NCBI GenBank assembly: GCA_031002005.1
Contig: CM061921.1
Coordinates: 144,741,283-144,805,282 of the forward strand
DNA from: Vandiemenella viatica
Lineage: Eukaryota; Arthropoda; Insecta; Orthoptera; Morabidae
Direction: 5' to 3'
Length of the DNA: 64,000 bases
Of the stretch, positions 1-11,290 are shown piece by piece; the first letter of the stretch is position 1, and each line of letters opens with the position of its first letter. The position numbers were made by a program, and so were the translations under genes. The notes under the pieces are model-generated. The model searched no databases, was not told the DNA's origin, and saw only the letters and a program-made list of their open reading frames with translations.

Positions 1-210
1 TGCCGCTACCTGAGTGCTGATAACGAATGTATACGCCCGCTACATGAGTCGTGCAGCGGACTTCACGCCCCATTTCTCAATACCTTCGCAGTTCTGGTTG
101 CTAGCTTATAGTCCGAATGTTTGTGTGCTGGGAGCCTACACTTCGCTCTACAGTTCACTGTTCAATGGAAATTATATCAGTGTTCTTTGTTTCCTGTATT
201 TTATAAAGAA

Positions 211-865
211 AATGGCAAGACGTCGTGCATTGAGGAAGAAATCATGGAGATTCTTAAGAGGAGCAACACAGAGGATGAACTACTTGATTTTGATGAAAGT
301 GATAGCTTTTTCACAGAATCGGAAAGCTGTAGTCCTAAACCATACTCGTCAGCAGGGGTGACAATGCAGTCTCATGTTTCAACAAAAGATGTTAGTTGTT
401 CTGAATCTGAAGAATCAGAAAGTGATAGTGAAACCCCTACGAAGAAATTACGTCTTGGCAATAAATATGACTGGAAAGAAAATGATTTTCGTCCAGTTAG
501 TCACGCATTTGATGACACGCTATCGGGACATTTGTGTCTCAAATAGGAAATGTGCCAATTATTCTGTCAGTTTTCATGTTATTTTTTACAGAAGAACTGA
601 TGAAATATATAGCTGATGAAAAGAATCGGTTTTATATAACCAATATGTAGAATATTCCAGAATCAGTGTATTCTCGAATATCAAAGTGGAAAGATACTGG
701 ATATGATAAAATGTATTGTTTCATAGCTATTTACCTTCTTATGCCCCGCATGAAAAAAAATTGAAAATTAGCAAATATTGGACCAGAGATGTTCATCTGA
801 ATACTCCAATTTTTAGTGAACTTATGTCCAGATACCGCTTTTTGTTAGTATGGTGAGGTTTCGTG
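211..865 (+). pseudogene. piggyBac-like transposase remnant (N-terminal and early catalytic region)
   Basis: Broken DDE transposase of the piggyBac superfamily, the enzyme that cuts and pastes its element at TTAA sites. Seen: a short basic start (ARRRALRKK), then after a frameshift an acidic stretch (EDELLDFDESDSFFTESES near 260-330), then after further breaks a segment at about 570-865 reading FFTEELMKYIADEKNRF, MYCFIAIYLLM and YWTRDVHLNTPIFSELMS. These match the usual order of the DDE_Tnp_1_7 domain (TEELLxxIVxETNRY, FxGIxxLMG, YWS..PLFxxPxFxxxMSRDRF). A TAG interrupts this segment near 647. The catalytic aspartates and the C-terminal Cys-rich region are not found downstream. Frame breaks and stops make this a pseudogene. 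The true left end may lie before the window. Confidence 0.75.
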
Positions 866-936
866 AGATTTCATGAGATTTCGCCGGAAACCCCCCCCCC
901 CCCCCTATTTCACCTCACGTAAATAATGGGCAGATA
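866..936. mobile_element. Partial C-rich MITE end interrupting the piggyBac frame
   Basis: Directly after the piggyBac coding remnant comes a run of about 15 C followed by TTTCACCTCACGTAAATAATGG. This resembles the right end of the C-rich MITE at 29136-29486 (C run, then ACCTCACACAATTAATGG). Only one end is recognisable; the opposite terminal repeat and a clear TSD are not seen, so the boundaries are approximate. Confidence 0.35.
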
Positions 937-1900
937 CTTCACAGCTTTTAAATGTTGAAAAATCTGTTGAGTAGATATGTGGATCAAATTTCATCAAAGA
1001 AACAAACTTACGTATAATCGGGTAATTACAAAGCGCAGCAAACATTCAGTCAACATCGAGATATTTTGAGAATCTACAAAGATATTCCGCAAGCCAAATT
1101 TCGGTGTGTGGGGGAGGCTGCTTGTACAATTATCATTTTCAGGTGTCTTTTTATATTCGTGAATAGCGCGAGGAAAAATCGGATGCCTTTAACTCTCTGT
1201 ATGAGTTCGAATATCTCTAATTTTACAGTCGTGGTCTGAACGCGGTATATAAGTATCGAAGTAAAATATTTCTAGCATATTCTTCGAATCTACGCCCTTC
1301 AAATTTTAACAATAACACTCTAATACTGTAAGGAACCTATAGAAAATTGCAGTTGTTATAAACGAGTATACAGGAAAGAACGGAAAACTATTGAGGTAAA
1401 TTTAAGAATCACGACGCTTTCGACATAAGCTACAAAAAAAGCAAGATATAATTATTAGTGACGAAATATAGGGTTAATGATTCAGATTGATACTGCAGTG
1501 ATTTATTTGCAGATGAACTATGTAGTGAGAGCATTTATTGTGAATCAGACGTGAGAGGTCACAGTGATTCTCCAGAAATATTTAGCACTGGGCGGGTGGG
1601 ACAGCGCGGGCCACTCCGTCCCCAGGAACAATCAGTTAGTGCAGGTAGCAGGCCTCAGCGCGGCAGGTAGACGATCAGCCGTCAGCAGTCAAAGGATTAA
1701 TATCCTTAATGTAGGTTTCATATCATCCCTCAATAGGCTAGCGAGACCTTCTCAGTGTGCCCTGCTCAGTTTACCTTACTGTCTCGGGTATTTACATTCT
1801 GTTCGTTCAACAATCTATTCCTTTTTCACTGAATAATTATACAAAACCTGTATTTTCCTATCTATATACCTAATAAAACGCCACGTCCTGGCATTTCTCG
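937..1900. other. Unassigned sequence
   Basis: No gene recognised. At about 1480-1610 a + strand reading contains CSESIYCESDVRGHSDSPE, which has the Ser/Glu/Asp-rich flavour of piggyBac transposase N-termini, but no domain follows it. A GC-richer patch lies at 1590-1680. The rest is AT-rich and featureless to the eye. Confidence 0.3.
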
Positions 1901-1904
1901 TCAT

Positions 1905-2073
1905 TCCATGCTTATCTACCCAGCGAGATGTTCTGAGATTATCAGAGAAAGATAACTATCACCCCATAAATCTAAAATATTTTTGATAAATCATTCATGT
2001 ATATAGTCAAAAATAATTGAATCCTGCGGGACACCATGATTAACTGGTAAAAATCTGTTCCCCAATTATTTTA
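1905..2073 (-). pseudogene. Non-LTR retrotransposon RT, distal part (split by Tc1 element)
   Basis: On the minus strand the sequence at 2016-2050 reads VNHGVPQDSII, a decayed form of RT motif B (GVPQGSILGPLLF), followed by an INDL-like stretch. This is the continuation of the RT fragment at 3492-3930. The two halves are separated exactly by the Tc1 element at 2076-3489. It is full of stops. Clade cannot be fixed; the motif style is that of Jockey/CR1-type LINEs. Confidence 0.65.
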
Positions 2074-2075
2074 TA

Positions 2076-3489
2076 CACTCCTGGAAATTGAAATAAGAAC
2101 ACCGTGAATTCATTGTCCCAGGAATGGGAAACTTTATATACACATTCCTGGGGTCAGATACAACACATGATCACACAGACAGAACCATAGGCACATAGAC
2201 ACAGGCAACAGAGCATGCACAATGTCGGCACTAGTACCGTGTATATCCTCCTTTCACAGCAATGCAAGCTGCAATTCTCCCATGGAGACGATCGTAGAGG
2301 TGCTGGATGTAGTCCTGTGGAACGGCATGCCAAGCCATTTCCACCTGGCGCCTCAGCTGGACCAGCGTTCGTGCTGGACGTGCAGACCGCGTGAGACGAC
2401 GTTTCATCCAGTCCCAAACATGCTCAATGGGGGACAGATCCGGAGATCTCGCTGGCCAGGGTAGTTGACTTACACCTTCTAGAGCACGTTGGGTGGCACG
2501 GGATACATGTGGACGTGCATTGTCCTATTGGAACAGCATGTTCCCTTGCCGGTCTTGGAATGGTAGAACGATGGGTTCGATGACGGTTTGAATGTACCGT
2601 GCACTGTTCAGTGTCCCCTCGACGATCACCAGAGGTGTACGGCCAGTGTAGGAGATCGCTCCCCACACCATGATGCCGGGTGTTGGCCCTGTGTGCCTCG
2701 GTAGTATGCAGTCCTGATTGTGGCGCTCACCTGCACGGCGCCATACACGCATACGACCATCATTGGCACCAAGGCAGAAGTGACTCTCATCACTGAAGAC
2801 GATACGTCTCTAATCGTCCCTCCATACACGCCTGTCGCGACACCACTGGAGGCGGGCTGCACGATGTTGGGGCGTGAGCGGAAGACGACCTAACGGTGGG
2901 CGGGACCGTAGCCCAGCTTCATGGAGACGGTTGCGAATGGTCCTCTCCGATACCCCAGGAGCAACAGTGTCCCTAATTTGCCGGGAAGTGGCGGTGCGGT
3001 CCCCTACGGCACTGCGTAGGATGCGACGGTCTTGGCGTGCGTCGCTGCTGTCCGGACCCAGGTCGACGGGCACGTGCACCTTCCGCCGACCACTGGCGAC
3101 AAAATCGATGAACTGTGGAGACCTCGCACCCCACATGTTGAGCAATTCGGCGGTACGTCCACCTGGCCTCCCGCATGCCCACTATACGCCCTCGCTCAAA
3201 ATCCGTCAACTGCATATACGGTTCACGTACACGCAGTCGCGGCATGCTACCAGTGTTAAAGACTGAGATGGAGCTCCGTATGCCAAGGCAAACTGGCTGA
3301 CACTGACTGCGGTGGTGCCCAACCGCTGAGCAGCTAGCGCCCTTCGACGGCCAACACTGCTGTTCCTGGTGTGTCCGCTGTGCCGTGCGTTTGATCATTG
3401 CTTGTACAGCCCTCTCGTAGTGTCCGGAGCAAGTATGGTGGGTCTTACACACCGGCGTCAATATGTTCTTATTTCAATTTCCAGTAGTG
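2076..3489 (-). mobile_element. Tc1-like DNA transposon, 1414 bp, with TIRs and TA target duplication
   Basis: Left end CACTCCTGGAAATTGAAATA and right end (reverse complement) CACTACTGGAAATTGAAATA form terminal inverted repeats of about 26 bp. TA dinucleotides at 2074-2075 and 3490-3491 are the target-site duplication typical of Tc1/mariner elements. The element carries a decayed transposase on the minus strand and sits inside an older LINE RT. Its GC content is clearly above the flanks, so it is compositionally distinct. Confidence 0.93.
2231..3245 (-). pseudogene. Tc1-like transposase pseudogene
   Basis: Cut-and-paste transposase of the Tc1/mariner superfamily. The start codon at 3245-3243 opens MPRLRVREPYMQLTDFERGR, a typical start before the paired helix-turn-helix DNA-binding domain (ARWTYRRIAQHVGCEVSTVHRF). 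The catalytic core is visible in pieces: first Asp in FSDESHFCLG, second Asp in DNARPH, Glu in SPDLSPIEHVWDWMKRRL. I count 32 residues between the second Asp and the Glu. Defects: a frameshift near 3050, a TAG in place of a Trp codon just before the first catalytic Asp (about 2812), and a stop just before DNARPH (about 2527). The natural stop is at 2231-2233. It cannot be functional as it stands. Confidence 0.92.
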
Positions 3490-3491
3490 TA

Positions 3492-3930
3492 CAATTTTCT
3501 GGAACCTGTCACTTTAGTAAGAATGAATTAGTATAAAGGATTTTTTTTTGTTGAAAACCATAACAGTTAAGATTATCAGGAAATACTGGAAACTGTATCA
3601 AAACCTACTGACAAATCAAACAGGTTGGTAGTTACAAGATTCTTTTTGCCAACATTATTCAAGCAATTGTTTATAAAAGAAATGGTAGCCCTAAAAGTTC
3701 CTAATTACTATCGATAACCAAAATCAGAATAACTGAACAGGTTATATTGTTCAGATTATTTTATAATTTCTTTATAGATAACACCTTCCAAAACTATAGA
3801 AATGACTGGAGCAATACTAATTGGTCAGTAACTATTTAGAACCAGTTTGTCTTCTTTTTTATGCACAGGTATTACTTTTACAAATTGTAAGTCTGCAGGA
3901 AATACATTATTTAAAATGAAAAAGTTAAGA
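3492..3930 (-). pseudogene. Non-LTR retrotransposon RT, proximal part (split by Tc1 element)
   Basis: The minus strand reads a recognisable RT in order: FVKVIPVHKKEDKLVLNSY*PISI (the IPLFKKGDxxxxxNYRPIS block), EGVIYKEI, QYNLFSYSDFGYR (QFGFR block), and NLFDLSVGFDTVSS, which is RT motif A (FLDLSKAFDTV) just before the Tc1 insertion. The rest of the RT continues at 1905-2073. Multiple stops; an old LINE fragment of undetermined clade. Confidence 0.78.
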
Positions 3931-4079
3931 AGATATATTTTTTTAAAAAAATTGTTGTGGATTAAATGATGTAAAGAAATAAGTGTGTTTCACTGTTTAT
4001 TTTCTACATGACTACTACACTGGCACACTTTAGTTGCCAGGAATGTAACCGATGAGCTAACTACAAACTGAATCCACAA

Positions 4080-5300
4080 CTGGTGCATTAGTGCCTTTAA
4101 TCCCCAACATCCTCACCCTGGTCTATTTCAAGGGTAATGACCAGCTGAACAGGTCTAGTGATGAGTCTTCCTTCTGATGTGAACAGGACAGCCGTTTTTA
4201 CAATCCCGTCTGTTCCGGTCTTCAGCTCATGAATTCCTGCCTTTCTCTACAAGTGAAGTGTTCACACATCTTCTTGGAGAAGAACAATATATGCTATTCA
4301 GAAGTCTGCTGGTTTCTTTTTGGGATGTTGCTCTTTGCGGAAGCTTTGAAGGAGCAACACGTATTCCTTACTCCACCGCTTCCAAAAGAGAACTGCCAAC
4401 TGCTCCTGCAATCTGAATTCCTTTACAGGCGTCCTTGTTGCAAGTTCTGGTCCAATGGTCAGTGATATCAGACGCCCTCCTACCAGAAAGTAAGACGGAG
4501 TAAGTACGTCTCCGTTTTCCTTGTCATGCATCAGGAGTCTGGAGTTAAATGCGGATTGACTGCTGGTCATTACCGTCTGCAATCTTTCTACATCCAAGCA
4601 CCTTTCGAAGACAGCGTTTAGTGCAAGAAACCATTCGCGCCCAACATCCTTCCCTCCAAGCAGCACGTGACGCAATAAATTTCCCCGTTATTCCTTGCTG
4701 GGGGAGATGTTGACAAGTTTTCTTTGTCCATATATCCGCCAACTCCTTATTGCTAGAATAAAAGGCTAGAGCATTGTGACTATAGATTGTGTGTGGTATG
4801 TCACATCTGGCAACGAATCTGTCCAGTACTTGTAGATATCTTTCAGTACCCATGAGACCGCATAATTCCAAATGTGGAGCTCACATCGTCGCACACGTAA
4901 GAGGAATGATGTAGGACTTTCTCGTAGTGTGATCCCTAGCGAAATCAGTTCCTAGTCTAATTTTATTACAAATCATCTGAACTGTAGTTGCGTCATTAAT
5001 TGCTGCACCAATGTATAACACCGTTGCCCTAAGTAGAGGGGAAGGATGTTATCTAAACCGAATACTCCGCACCAGGTATCTTGGAATAATATTTTTGCTG
5101 CGATGGAAACCGGAGATACCATGCAAAGTGGATCATAAAGCGTGGCGATGATCCGCCGCAGGTTTCTCTTCTCTGAGAGTCCCTCCACTACTTTATCTGT
5201 AAATACTTCGTGGTTTATGAAGAACATATAAGTTGTATTCCAGTCGAGTCCTAATACTTGAGCTTCTGCTTTCATTTCTCGTCCCTTAACCATCCAAATT
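4080..5300 (-). pseudogene. BEL/Pao LTR retrotransposon pol remnant (RT C-term and integrase)
   Basis: Minus-strand remnant of a BEL/Pao polyprotein. At 5293-4973 it reads QVLGLDWNTTYMFF, then RRIIATLYDPLCMVSPVSIAAKILFQ, the conserved block after the RT of BEL elements (TKRxxLSxxAxxFDPLGxxSPVxxxAK). Below 4970 comes integrase: GTDFARDHT with the first catalytic Asp, SYIIPLTCATM, PHLELCGLMGTERYL, then IYSHNALAF, where the second catalytic Asp of the usual YSDN is His. The integrase C-terminal block follows (LRKVLG, AFNSRLLMHD, LTPSYFLVGG, FWKRWSKEYVLLLQ). RNase H and the integrase zinc finger appear deleted near 4975. A matching gag lies at 10236-11290 on the same strand. Confidence 0.85.
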
Positions 5301-6540
5301 CCTTATAACTGTGGTGAATTTGCGTCAATATCTGGGTAATTTATTTCTAAATGTCAAGTGTAAATAGTGACTTCCCGCAGGGAACTTAATCGTGATTAAT
5401 TGGTGACCGATTTTTCTTTCGCTTCCGCCGACCGCAATAAAGTATAGGGCTTAACTTGCTTAGTGTTTAGACAAGCGAACATATCCGTCGCGAAACGAGA
5501 AGTGTAACAATAGCAATAAAAAAAGATTTTTTTTATTTAGCATACATTTTTACAGTCTAGTATCTAGAAACTAAAATAGGCCTTAATTTAACACAACAGT
5601 TTTACACTTGATACTTCAACAGATAATTCCACAATGAATAATTTCAATTTTTGTTATATATAGATTTGGCAATATTTGTACAGCCTTTTCTTGTTGGCAC
5701 GATACAAACGATTGTTTCGCTGTTAAAATATATTATAGCATTCTAAACTTGCCGCATTTTGTCATAATTGATTTGCTACAGTTTTCTAGTTTTGTATAGT
5801 GTTTGCAGTTTCCTGCCCACTTTATGGTTAGAATTTTTAATATTTCACTATGTCACTTTGTATGTCTACCACTGCTACTATTACTACTATCTACTACTCT
5901 ACCATCTAAGAAGGTATTTTCCAGTATTGGTATCGGAGCGGTAATCCGAATTCCAGATCTCCCGGAATAGCGCACGTTCTCAGTCTCTCTGGCAGCCAAA
6001 GTGACCGAGAAGGCCACCCATCGGGAGATTGGTCACCTCCAAAACTGGTTGTGAGAACTAGTTTTCAATGATATATATGTAATTGCAGAAGTAAGGAGTC
6101 TTTAATATCCGGCTAGTAGGTTGTTCGTTTTCACAGGGGAACTAGATTAGTTTGACATCTACTGCCGGTATTTGTTATTTTCAATAGTATAAGTTTAAAC
6201 AAATTCCTATTTTAAGATTATTGGCTACATAATTTAAAACTTTTACTTATTACTAATTATTAACATATTTACGTATTTTAAGAGATAACAATGTTTTACT
6301 TATTTTCTGGCCATAAATGTATCTATGCCAGAATATGCTGAAGCGTCTCGAGACTGCAACTATTATCTATTATTTGTGTTATTGCAATGTCAGACCACAT
6401 TTTATGCATCGGACTATAGTTCATGTGAGCACTAGTGAAGAACTTATACATACACTATATATTTTTATAAGTGTTGGTTTAGCAAGTTCTTTTTGTAGAT
6501 AGAATTCCTAGTGGTATTACTGCGAAACGGTCCATTTAAA
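5301..6540. other. Gap between BEL/Pao pol and the R1/LOA LINE
   Basis: AT-rich and gene-free by eye. The protease and catalytic RT part expected upstream of the BEL pol piece was not recognised. At 5940-6050 a GC-richer patch has short inverted repeats (ATCTCCCG with CGGGAGAT; GTGACC with GGTCAC) and could be part of a small MITE or a decayed LTR. I cannot decide. Confidence 0.35.
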
Positions 6541-6658
6541 GCCTTTAATATGGTTTAAGCACTCCTCTCCGCAGATCAGCTGGCTGCGTTTTCAGCACTA
6601 TATATGACTCGCTGATCGAGCGCTTAGACACGCATTCGCTTGTGACTGCTCTCGGGTG

Positions 6659-8600
6659 TTACTCTGTGACCTCATAGTCGGCTTGACTTGGCCTTCCTCT
6701 TGTTGTCGCTAAACTTTGCATGAATCTCTCCTTTTGCAGTTTGGATACGTTCTGCGTCACTTCGTGTAGTTTGCGCCATCGTTGCTCATTTTCTAGTATG
6801 TCTTCCGTTTTCACGTTTCTTAGTTCATGAAATCCTTCGTTTCTGGCTTCTGCCATTTTTGTGCAATCCCAGACGATGTGTTCGGGTGTACCCTCTTCCC
6901 CGCGCTCACACAAGCTTGTGTCTTTTAGTCCACTTTTATTTAGTAGGCTGGGATATGGCCCGTGTCCAGTGATGTAATAAATAAGTCCAGTTGACGGATC
7001 TAGGTGACAAAGGTTTAATCTCTCTTGAATTGTTTGCCAAACATTGTAGGTTCTCCTGCCAGTCTTACTACGCGACCACTGTTGTTGCCATTCTTCCATC
7101 AAGACTGTTTTTATCTCCCGTGCTTCTGTAACTGGTCTTCCTAAAATTTGTTCTACTTTTTCGGAGTCACTGGCTCGTAGCCAATAGTGTGCCCCTCTCC
7201 TTCTAACATCTAGGTCAAGTGGCCAAACGCCCAACGCAACCAGCAGAGAGTCGGTTGCTGTTGTGCTACATACAGCATTTAATCTTATCAGTACGCTTCT
7301 TTGTATGCTTCTTAGTGCCTGGTGAGGTTTGACTTGTCGTAGCTTAGGAGCCCAACTGCTAGCAGCATATCCCACAATCGAGGATAATATACTGTTGTGA
7401 TACCTTTTTATTATGGACGTTGGAAGATGAAATCTTCGTTGCCCAATACTGATCAGTTTGTTCATAGCTATTTTGGCACGACTGCACACCTCCATTATAT
7501 GGTCAGCAAAGTTTAGTCGCTCGTCTAGCATGACTCCCAGGTATTTACAAGTTGTAGCTCTTTTTATGGAGACGTCGTTAACTTTTATTATTGGATTTCG
7601 CTTGGGGCACTCACTGAGAACCATGAATTGAGTCTTGTGTGGTGCAAAGATTAATTTCACTTTAGAGCACCAGTTTTGTAAATGTCCTAATGCCATTCTG
7701 CGTCTAGTCTCTACTTCGTCTCTTGGTTCGCCTTGTATCAGCAGTAGGAGGTCATCCGCGAAGGCAACTAGCCCCAGGAATCCTTCTAGCCAAATCATGC
7801 TTTTTATGGCCATTTTGAATGTTACGTCCCAGAACACTGGTCCACACACTGATCCTTGCAGGCAGCCCTTAGTTAATTATTTCTCTATAGTTACTTGTGG
7901 ACTTCTCAGTTTGGCAAATCGGTTTTTACAGTAGTCGCGTAGCGTTCCGTAGAGGTTACTAGGAATTCCTGTTTCTCGTAGGTGGCTAAAAAGTTCCGGC
8001 CACCATAAGTTATCGAATGCTCCAGAAATTTCGACATATTTGCTATTACTACTTTTCAGTAGATGAACGGCCTTATTTATGGCATCCTCGGTCGACCTAC
8101 CCGCTCTGAAACCAAATTGATGTACACTCATATCATACTTTTTCCTGTGTTCCTGTAGTTTCCATACTAAAATTTTTTCCTGCACTTTTCCAAGCACATT
8201 CAGCAGACAGATCGGCCGGTAGGATTTAGGATTTAATGGATCCTTGTCGTTCCCCTTCTTTAGGATCACAACTTCACTCTGCTTCCAGATATTTGGAACC
8301 CTGCCTTGCTGAAGGCATTTATTAAATAGTATGCAGAGTGGTGAAGCCAACTGAACAACTAATGCCTGGAGCACTTCAGCTGCGATTCCGTCCGGTCCAG
8401 GTGTTTTTTTTCCGCGACACGGCGTTAATCGCTTTAATTACTTCGTCTAGTGTCACATCATCCGCTAATGTAGCTGAGGTATAAATTTCATTGTGACCTT
8501 TATGGAGATTTTCTTGCTCTAAACTTTCACCTACTGCCTCATCGTCGGGTAATAGTACTTTTAACAGTTCCTCAGCTGTTGCGCTCCAATTGGCCGTCAT
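6659..8600 (-). pseudogene. LINE ORF2, reverse transcriptase and C-terminal part
   Basis: RT blocks in order on the minus strand: IWKQSEVVILKKGNDKDP and YRPICLLNVLGK, HQFGFRAGRSTEDAI, motif A as YVEISGAFDNLWW (the first Asp of the usual DISGAFDNLWW is changed to Glu), motif B as KGCLQGSVCGPVFWD (Pro to Leu), and the catalytic motif C as VAFADDLLLLI. The thumb region has CKYLGVMLDERLNF. Near the end, SLCERGEEGTPEHIVWDC is the Cys/His motif typical of R1/LOA C-termini, with one Cys lost. Breaks: stops or frameshifts near 8375 and near 7877 (a stop just before motif B). The signature SGAFDNLWW and GCPQGSxxGPxxW are known R1-clade features. Confidence 0.9.
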
Positions 8601-9772
8601 GGTTCCGTCTGCTCTTCTTACGGTTGATAGTGCAGTTGGTGGTCCCGCCCAATTTGCTAGCTGCGATCTTGTAGGGGACGCCCCAGGGATCTGACTTTAA
8701 ATTAGCTTTTATATAAGCCTCCCAACTCTGCTGCTTTGATTTTATTAGCAGCTCTTTAAAGGCAGTCTTCCTTTCCCTGTATCTATCTAGAAGCAAGCAC
8801 CTATCGGCAGCAATCACGCACCGTTGGTACTCTTTTCTCGCCTTCCTCATCTCCGATCGTAGTTTTTGCAGTCGGTTGCTCCATGGTATGTATGTAGTAT
8901 TCGCTGGTCTTTTGAGGGGAATGGCCATTTTCATTACGCGCTGAATTTCACGCGTGATCCCTCTTGTTATGAAATCTACATCATTACCTTCCAATAGATC
9001 CACTGGTAGACGGAATTCATCTCTTAGTTTTGCCCAAACTGCTCTACGTAAGTTATATTTTTTCCTTGTGTGGTTAATTTCATTGATTTGCAACCTACCT
9101 TTGGCCAGAGCAAACAGAATCAAGTTGTGGTCACTTGTAGTTTCGTTTTCAACCACCCTCCAGTTTCTGGCTAGATTTCCCGCCAGCTGGTTGGCCAGTA
9201 TTACATCGATATTCGATTTTGCACCGGCTCTATTACTGAAAGTTGGAGCATTATTAGGGCAGTTCCCGACTTCCAGGCATAACTCATTTAACAGTTACTC
9301 TACCATTAAGCCTCGTTCATCCGTTTTATCACTGTACCAGAGCGGGGAGTGTGCATTTATATCTGCTGTTATAATTATCCTTTGATCTTGTAACTCAGTG
9401 AAAATTTTTCTTATTTTATTTAGATAAGCGTCTATACTCTATAGGGTCCATATATTGGCAGTACATCGATACCAAAGTAACGCTACACCACCCGGTATCG
9501 ATCTCTCCACTTGCTGTGTGCTCATCACAGTATTGCGATATTTTGGTTACAGTTAGTTCTTTGTTTAGTACAATGATTACTGTTATAGCTTTAGGTCCAC
9601 TTACTATGGTTTGTGAGGATACTGGCATGTGTGGCATTTGTCCGCCTTTAGAGTAAGGCTCTTGCACACAGGTAACATCCCAGTCATATTGCGCAGCAAG
9701 ATTCCTTAGCTTATGCAGGACCATATTTGTCCGTCTTGCATTGATTTGTGCAACTTTGATTGTACCTTTCAT
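8601..9772 (-). pseudogene. LINE ORF2, endonuclease domain and linker
   Basis: ORF2 opens at 9772 with MKGTIKVAQINARRTNMV, the QINxxRSxxA start of the endonuclease/exonuclease/phosphatase fold, followed by VTCVQEPYSKGG (catalytic Glu). After frame breaks near 9416 come IITADINAHSPLW (Asp-Asn pair), SNIDVILAN and TSDHNLILF (the SDH catalytic His motif). Then follows the linker with WSNRLQKLRSEMRKARKEYQRC leading to the RT. This enzyme nicks the target DNA for target-primed reverse transcription. A stop near 9295 and frame changes show it is not functional. Confidence 0.88.
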
Positions 9773-10126
9773 CTATGGGTGCTTAGTGTAAACATTACTC
9801 TGAGGCCATGGAAGTTTCGCGTCGAAACCTATCCTTCCATGAGTCATCACAAATTGTTTATATATTTGGTCCGGGTCAAAAATCTCATTTCTGTTGTTGA
9901 ATAATTTTTTAACTAGCGTCAACAACTGGGCTGGAACCGTGGGTAAGTTGCTGGCCTTGAGCTGTATTCTGTCCACTGCTTCAAGTTGGGGAAAGGTGAC
10001 TGTTTTCCCTGCTGGGTGCAGCATTCTAGTGAGGTGCCTAAGCGCCATTGCCAACAAATGCTTTTGTTCCAGTCTGCAAAAAAGAAGACACACATATAAT
10101 TTCCTTGGAAATAACAAAGCACACAA
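9773..10126 (-). pseudogene. Open frame ending at ORF2 start; probable LINE ORF1 tail
   Basis: A 117-codon minus-strand frame ends immediately before the ORF2 start, as LINE ORF1 frames often do. It contains VTFPQLEAVDRIQLKASNL and FDPDQIYKQFVMTHGRIGFD. I do not recognise a domain. It could equally be the distal part of the BEL/Pao gag region that precedes it. The assignment rests on position only. Confidence 0.4.
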
Positions 10127-10235
10127 TGGTTAGTGTAGGGGTTCCATCTTTGACCCAAACCCAAATTACGCTCAGGCTGGTGGAAATCAGAATTACACCA
10201 AACCGAGCAGTAAACCACCGCTAGCCCTGATGCTC

Positions 10236-11290
10236 TCAACCAACGGAAAGAGAAACAAAACATCGCTCAACCAATATCTGTTGGCTCACCATGTTGGCGA
10301 TGTGGCTACTGGCGGTCTGCTCAACCTGTCCATCTTCCTCTTTCTTCGGCCTTCTTCCTCCCGTGTACTGCTTCGTATCTACTTGAAGGGCAGCAGCTGA
10401 AGATGGAAATACTCCTATGTTGTAGTTTCCTCTAATCTTATGATTTGTCATGACATCCTTCCTCTCGTCATTCAGAAAATTTATTAACTTCTTTATGAGG
10501 CATTCTGGAACAATTTGTCTCCTTGAGTAAACAATCCTGCATTGGACTATGTCCAGCGGGAAGGCACGTAAAATATTTTGAGCTAATATTCTTCAATTAC
10601 GTTCAATGTATATTAAATTCAGTAATTCAGGGGAAGAATGTAAAATAGGTTTTAGTTCATCAAGGGGGTTGGCCAGGGGTTGGATGGCACGGTTCTTGTC
10701 CTTGTAGATTGAAACAAGAATTTTTTTTTGTTTCCTCATAGGATTGAGCGGTTACTGGAATGCATTTGACTAATTTCCTAGGTTCATTTTCTAAGTATCC
10801 GCGCAGGAATACATGCTTGTCGATTGTAGAGATTTACGGGTTGGTATCCATGGAGGATTGAAATTGTTCTCAGAACCTTGACCATGTCTCTGCATTACTG
10901 CAGGAGAATGGTTCCAATCGAATTGCGGGGAGCTTGACAGTGTGAGTTATTGAAGATATTAGTGTCACCGGTTAAACAGGAAACGATGCAGCAGGCGTTG
11001 CAGATATGACTTCCGTAACGTTCAGCTTTCGCTTAGCTTTGAGAATCGTTTTCTTAGCGATGTCCACATATTAGTCACATCGTATGACATCTTCGTTGTA
11101 TTCATCATTGGACTGAAAGTCATGTGCTTTTTGGTCGACGATAGTAAGGTCACGCAAGCTTCTTGAAGTCTGATCAGACTTTATTAATAGTCATCTTCGG
11201 AAGTCTTATCATTAATTGAAGTACTGAATTTGGCGATTAAACTCCTTTCTGTCTCCCGTTTGCATCTCAAATTGCCTCTTCAGACATGAC
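10236..11290 (-). pseudogene. BEL/Pao retrotransposon gag remnant
   Basis: The minus strand carries a decayed gag. From about 11200 to 10950 a charged region reads VDQKAHDFQSNDEYNEDVIR and KKTILKAKRKLNV. At 10938 starts VKLPAIRLEPFSCSNAETWS, the family signature (KLPxIxLPxFxGxxxxWxxFWxxF), then QSSMDTNP, STIDKHVFLRGYLENEP, CIPVTAQSYEE, and further on NILRAFPLDIV and LINFLNDERKDVM. The last frame (10451-10236) is open for 71 codons. Single-base stops (TGA for Trp, TAA for Gln) interrupt the first part. With the same-strand pol at 4080-5300 it probably represents one old BEL/Pao copy split by the R1/LOA LINE. LTRs were not recognised. Confidence 0.82.

Larger units (their letters stand above)
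6541..10130 (-). mobile_element. R1/LOA-type non-LTR retrotransposon (LINE), minus strand
   Basis: One LINE reading right to left: putative ORF1 tail (10126-9773), then ORF2 with an apurinic-type endonuclease (9772-8960), an RT (8600-7480) and a Cys/His C-terminal motif ending at 6659. The 3' UTR is probably the next 100 or so bases. It lies between the gag and pol parts of a BEL/Pao element of the same strand, so it may have inserted into that element. Several frameshifts and stops, but long open segments (up to 396 codons) suggest moderate age. No TSD was identified because the 5' boundary is unclear. Confidence 0.82.

Noticed and set aside
1490..1610. Second piggyBac transposase N-terminus
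   Set aside because: Only an acidic Ser/Glu-rich stretch is seen; no conserved block follows.
2222..3266. Plus-strand open frames across 2222-2464, 2874-3266 and 3032-3259
   Set aside because: They are antisense shadows of the Tc1-like transposase, whose GC-rich codons keep the opposite strand open.
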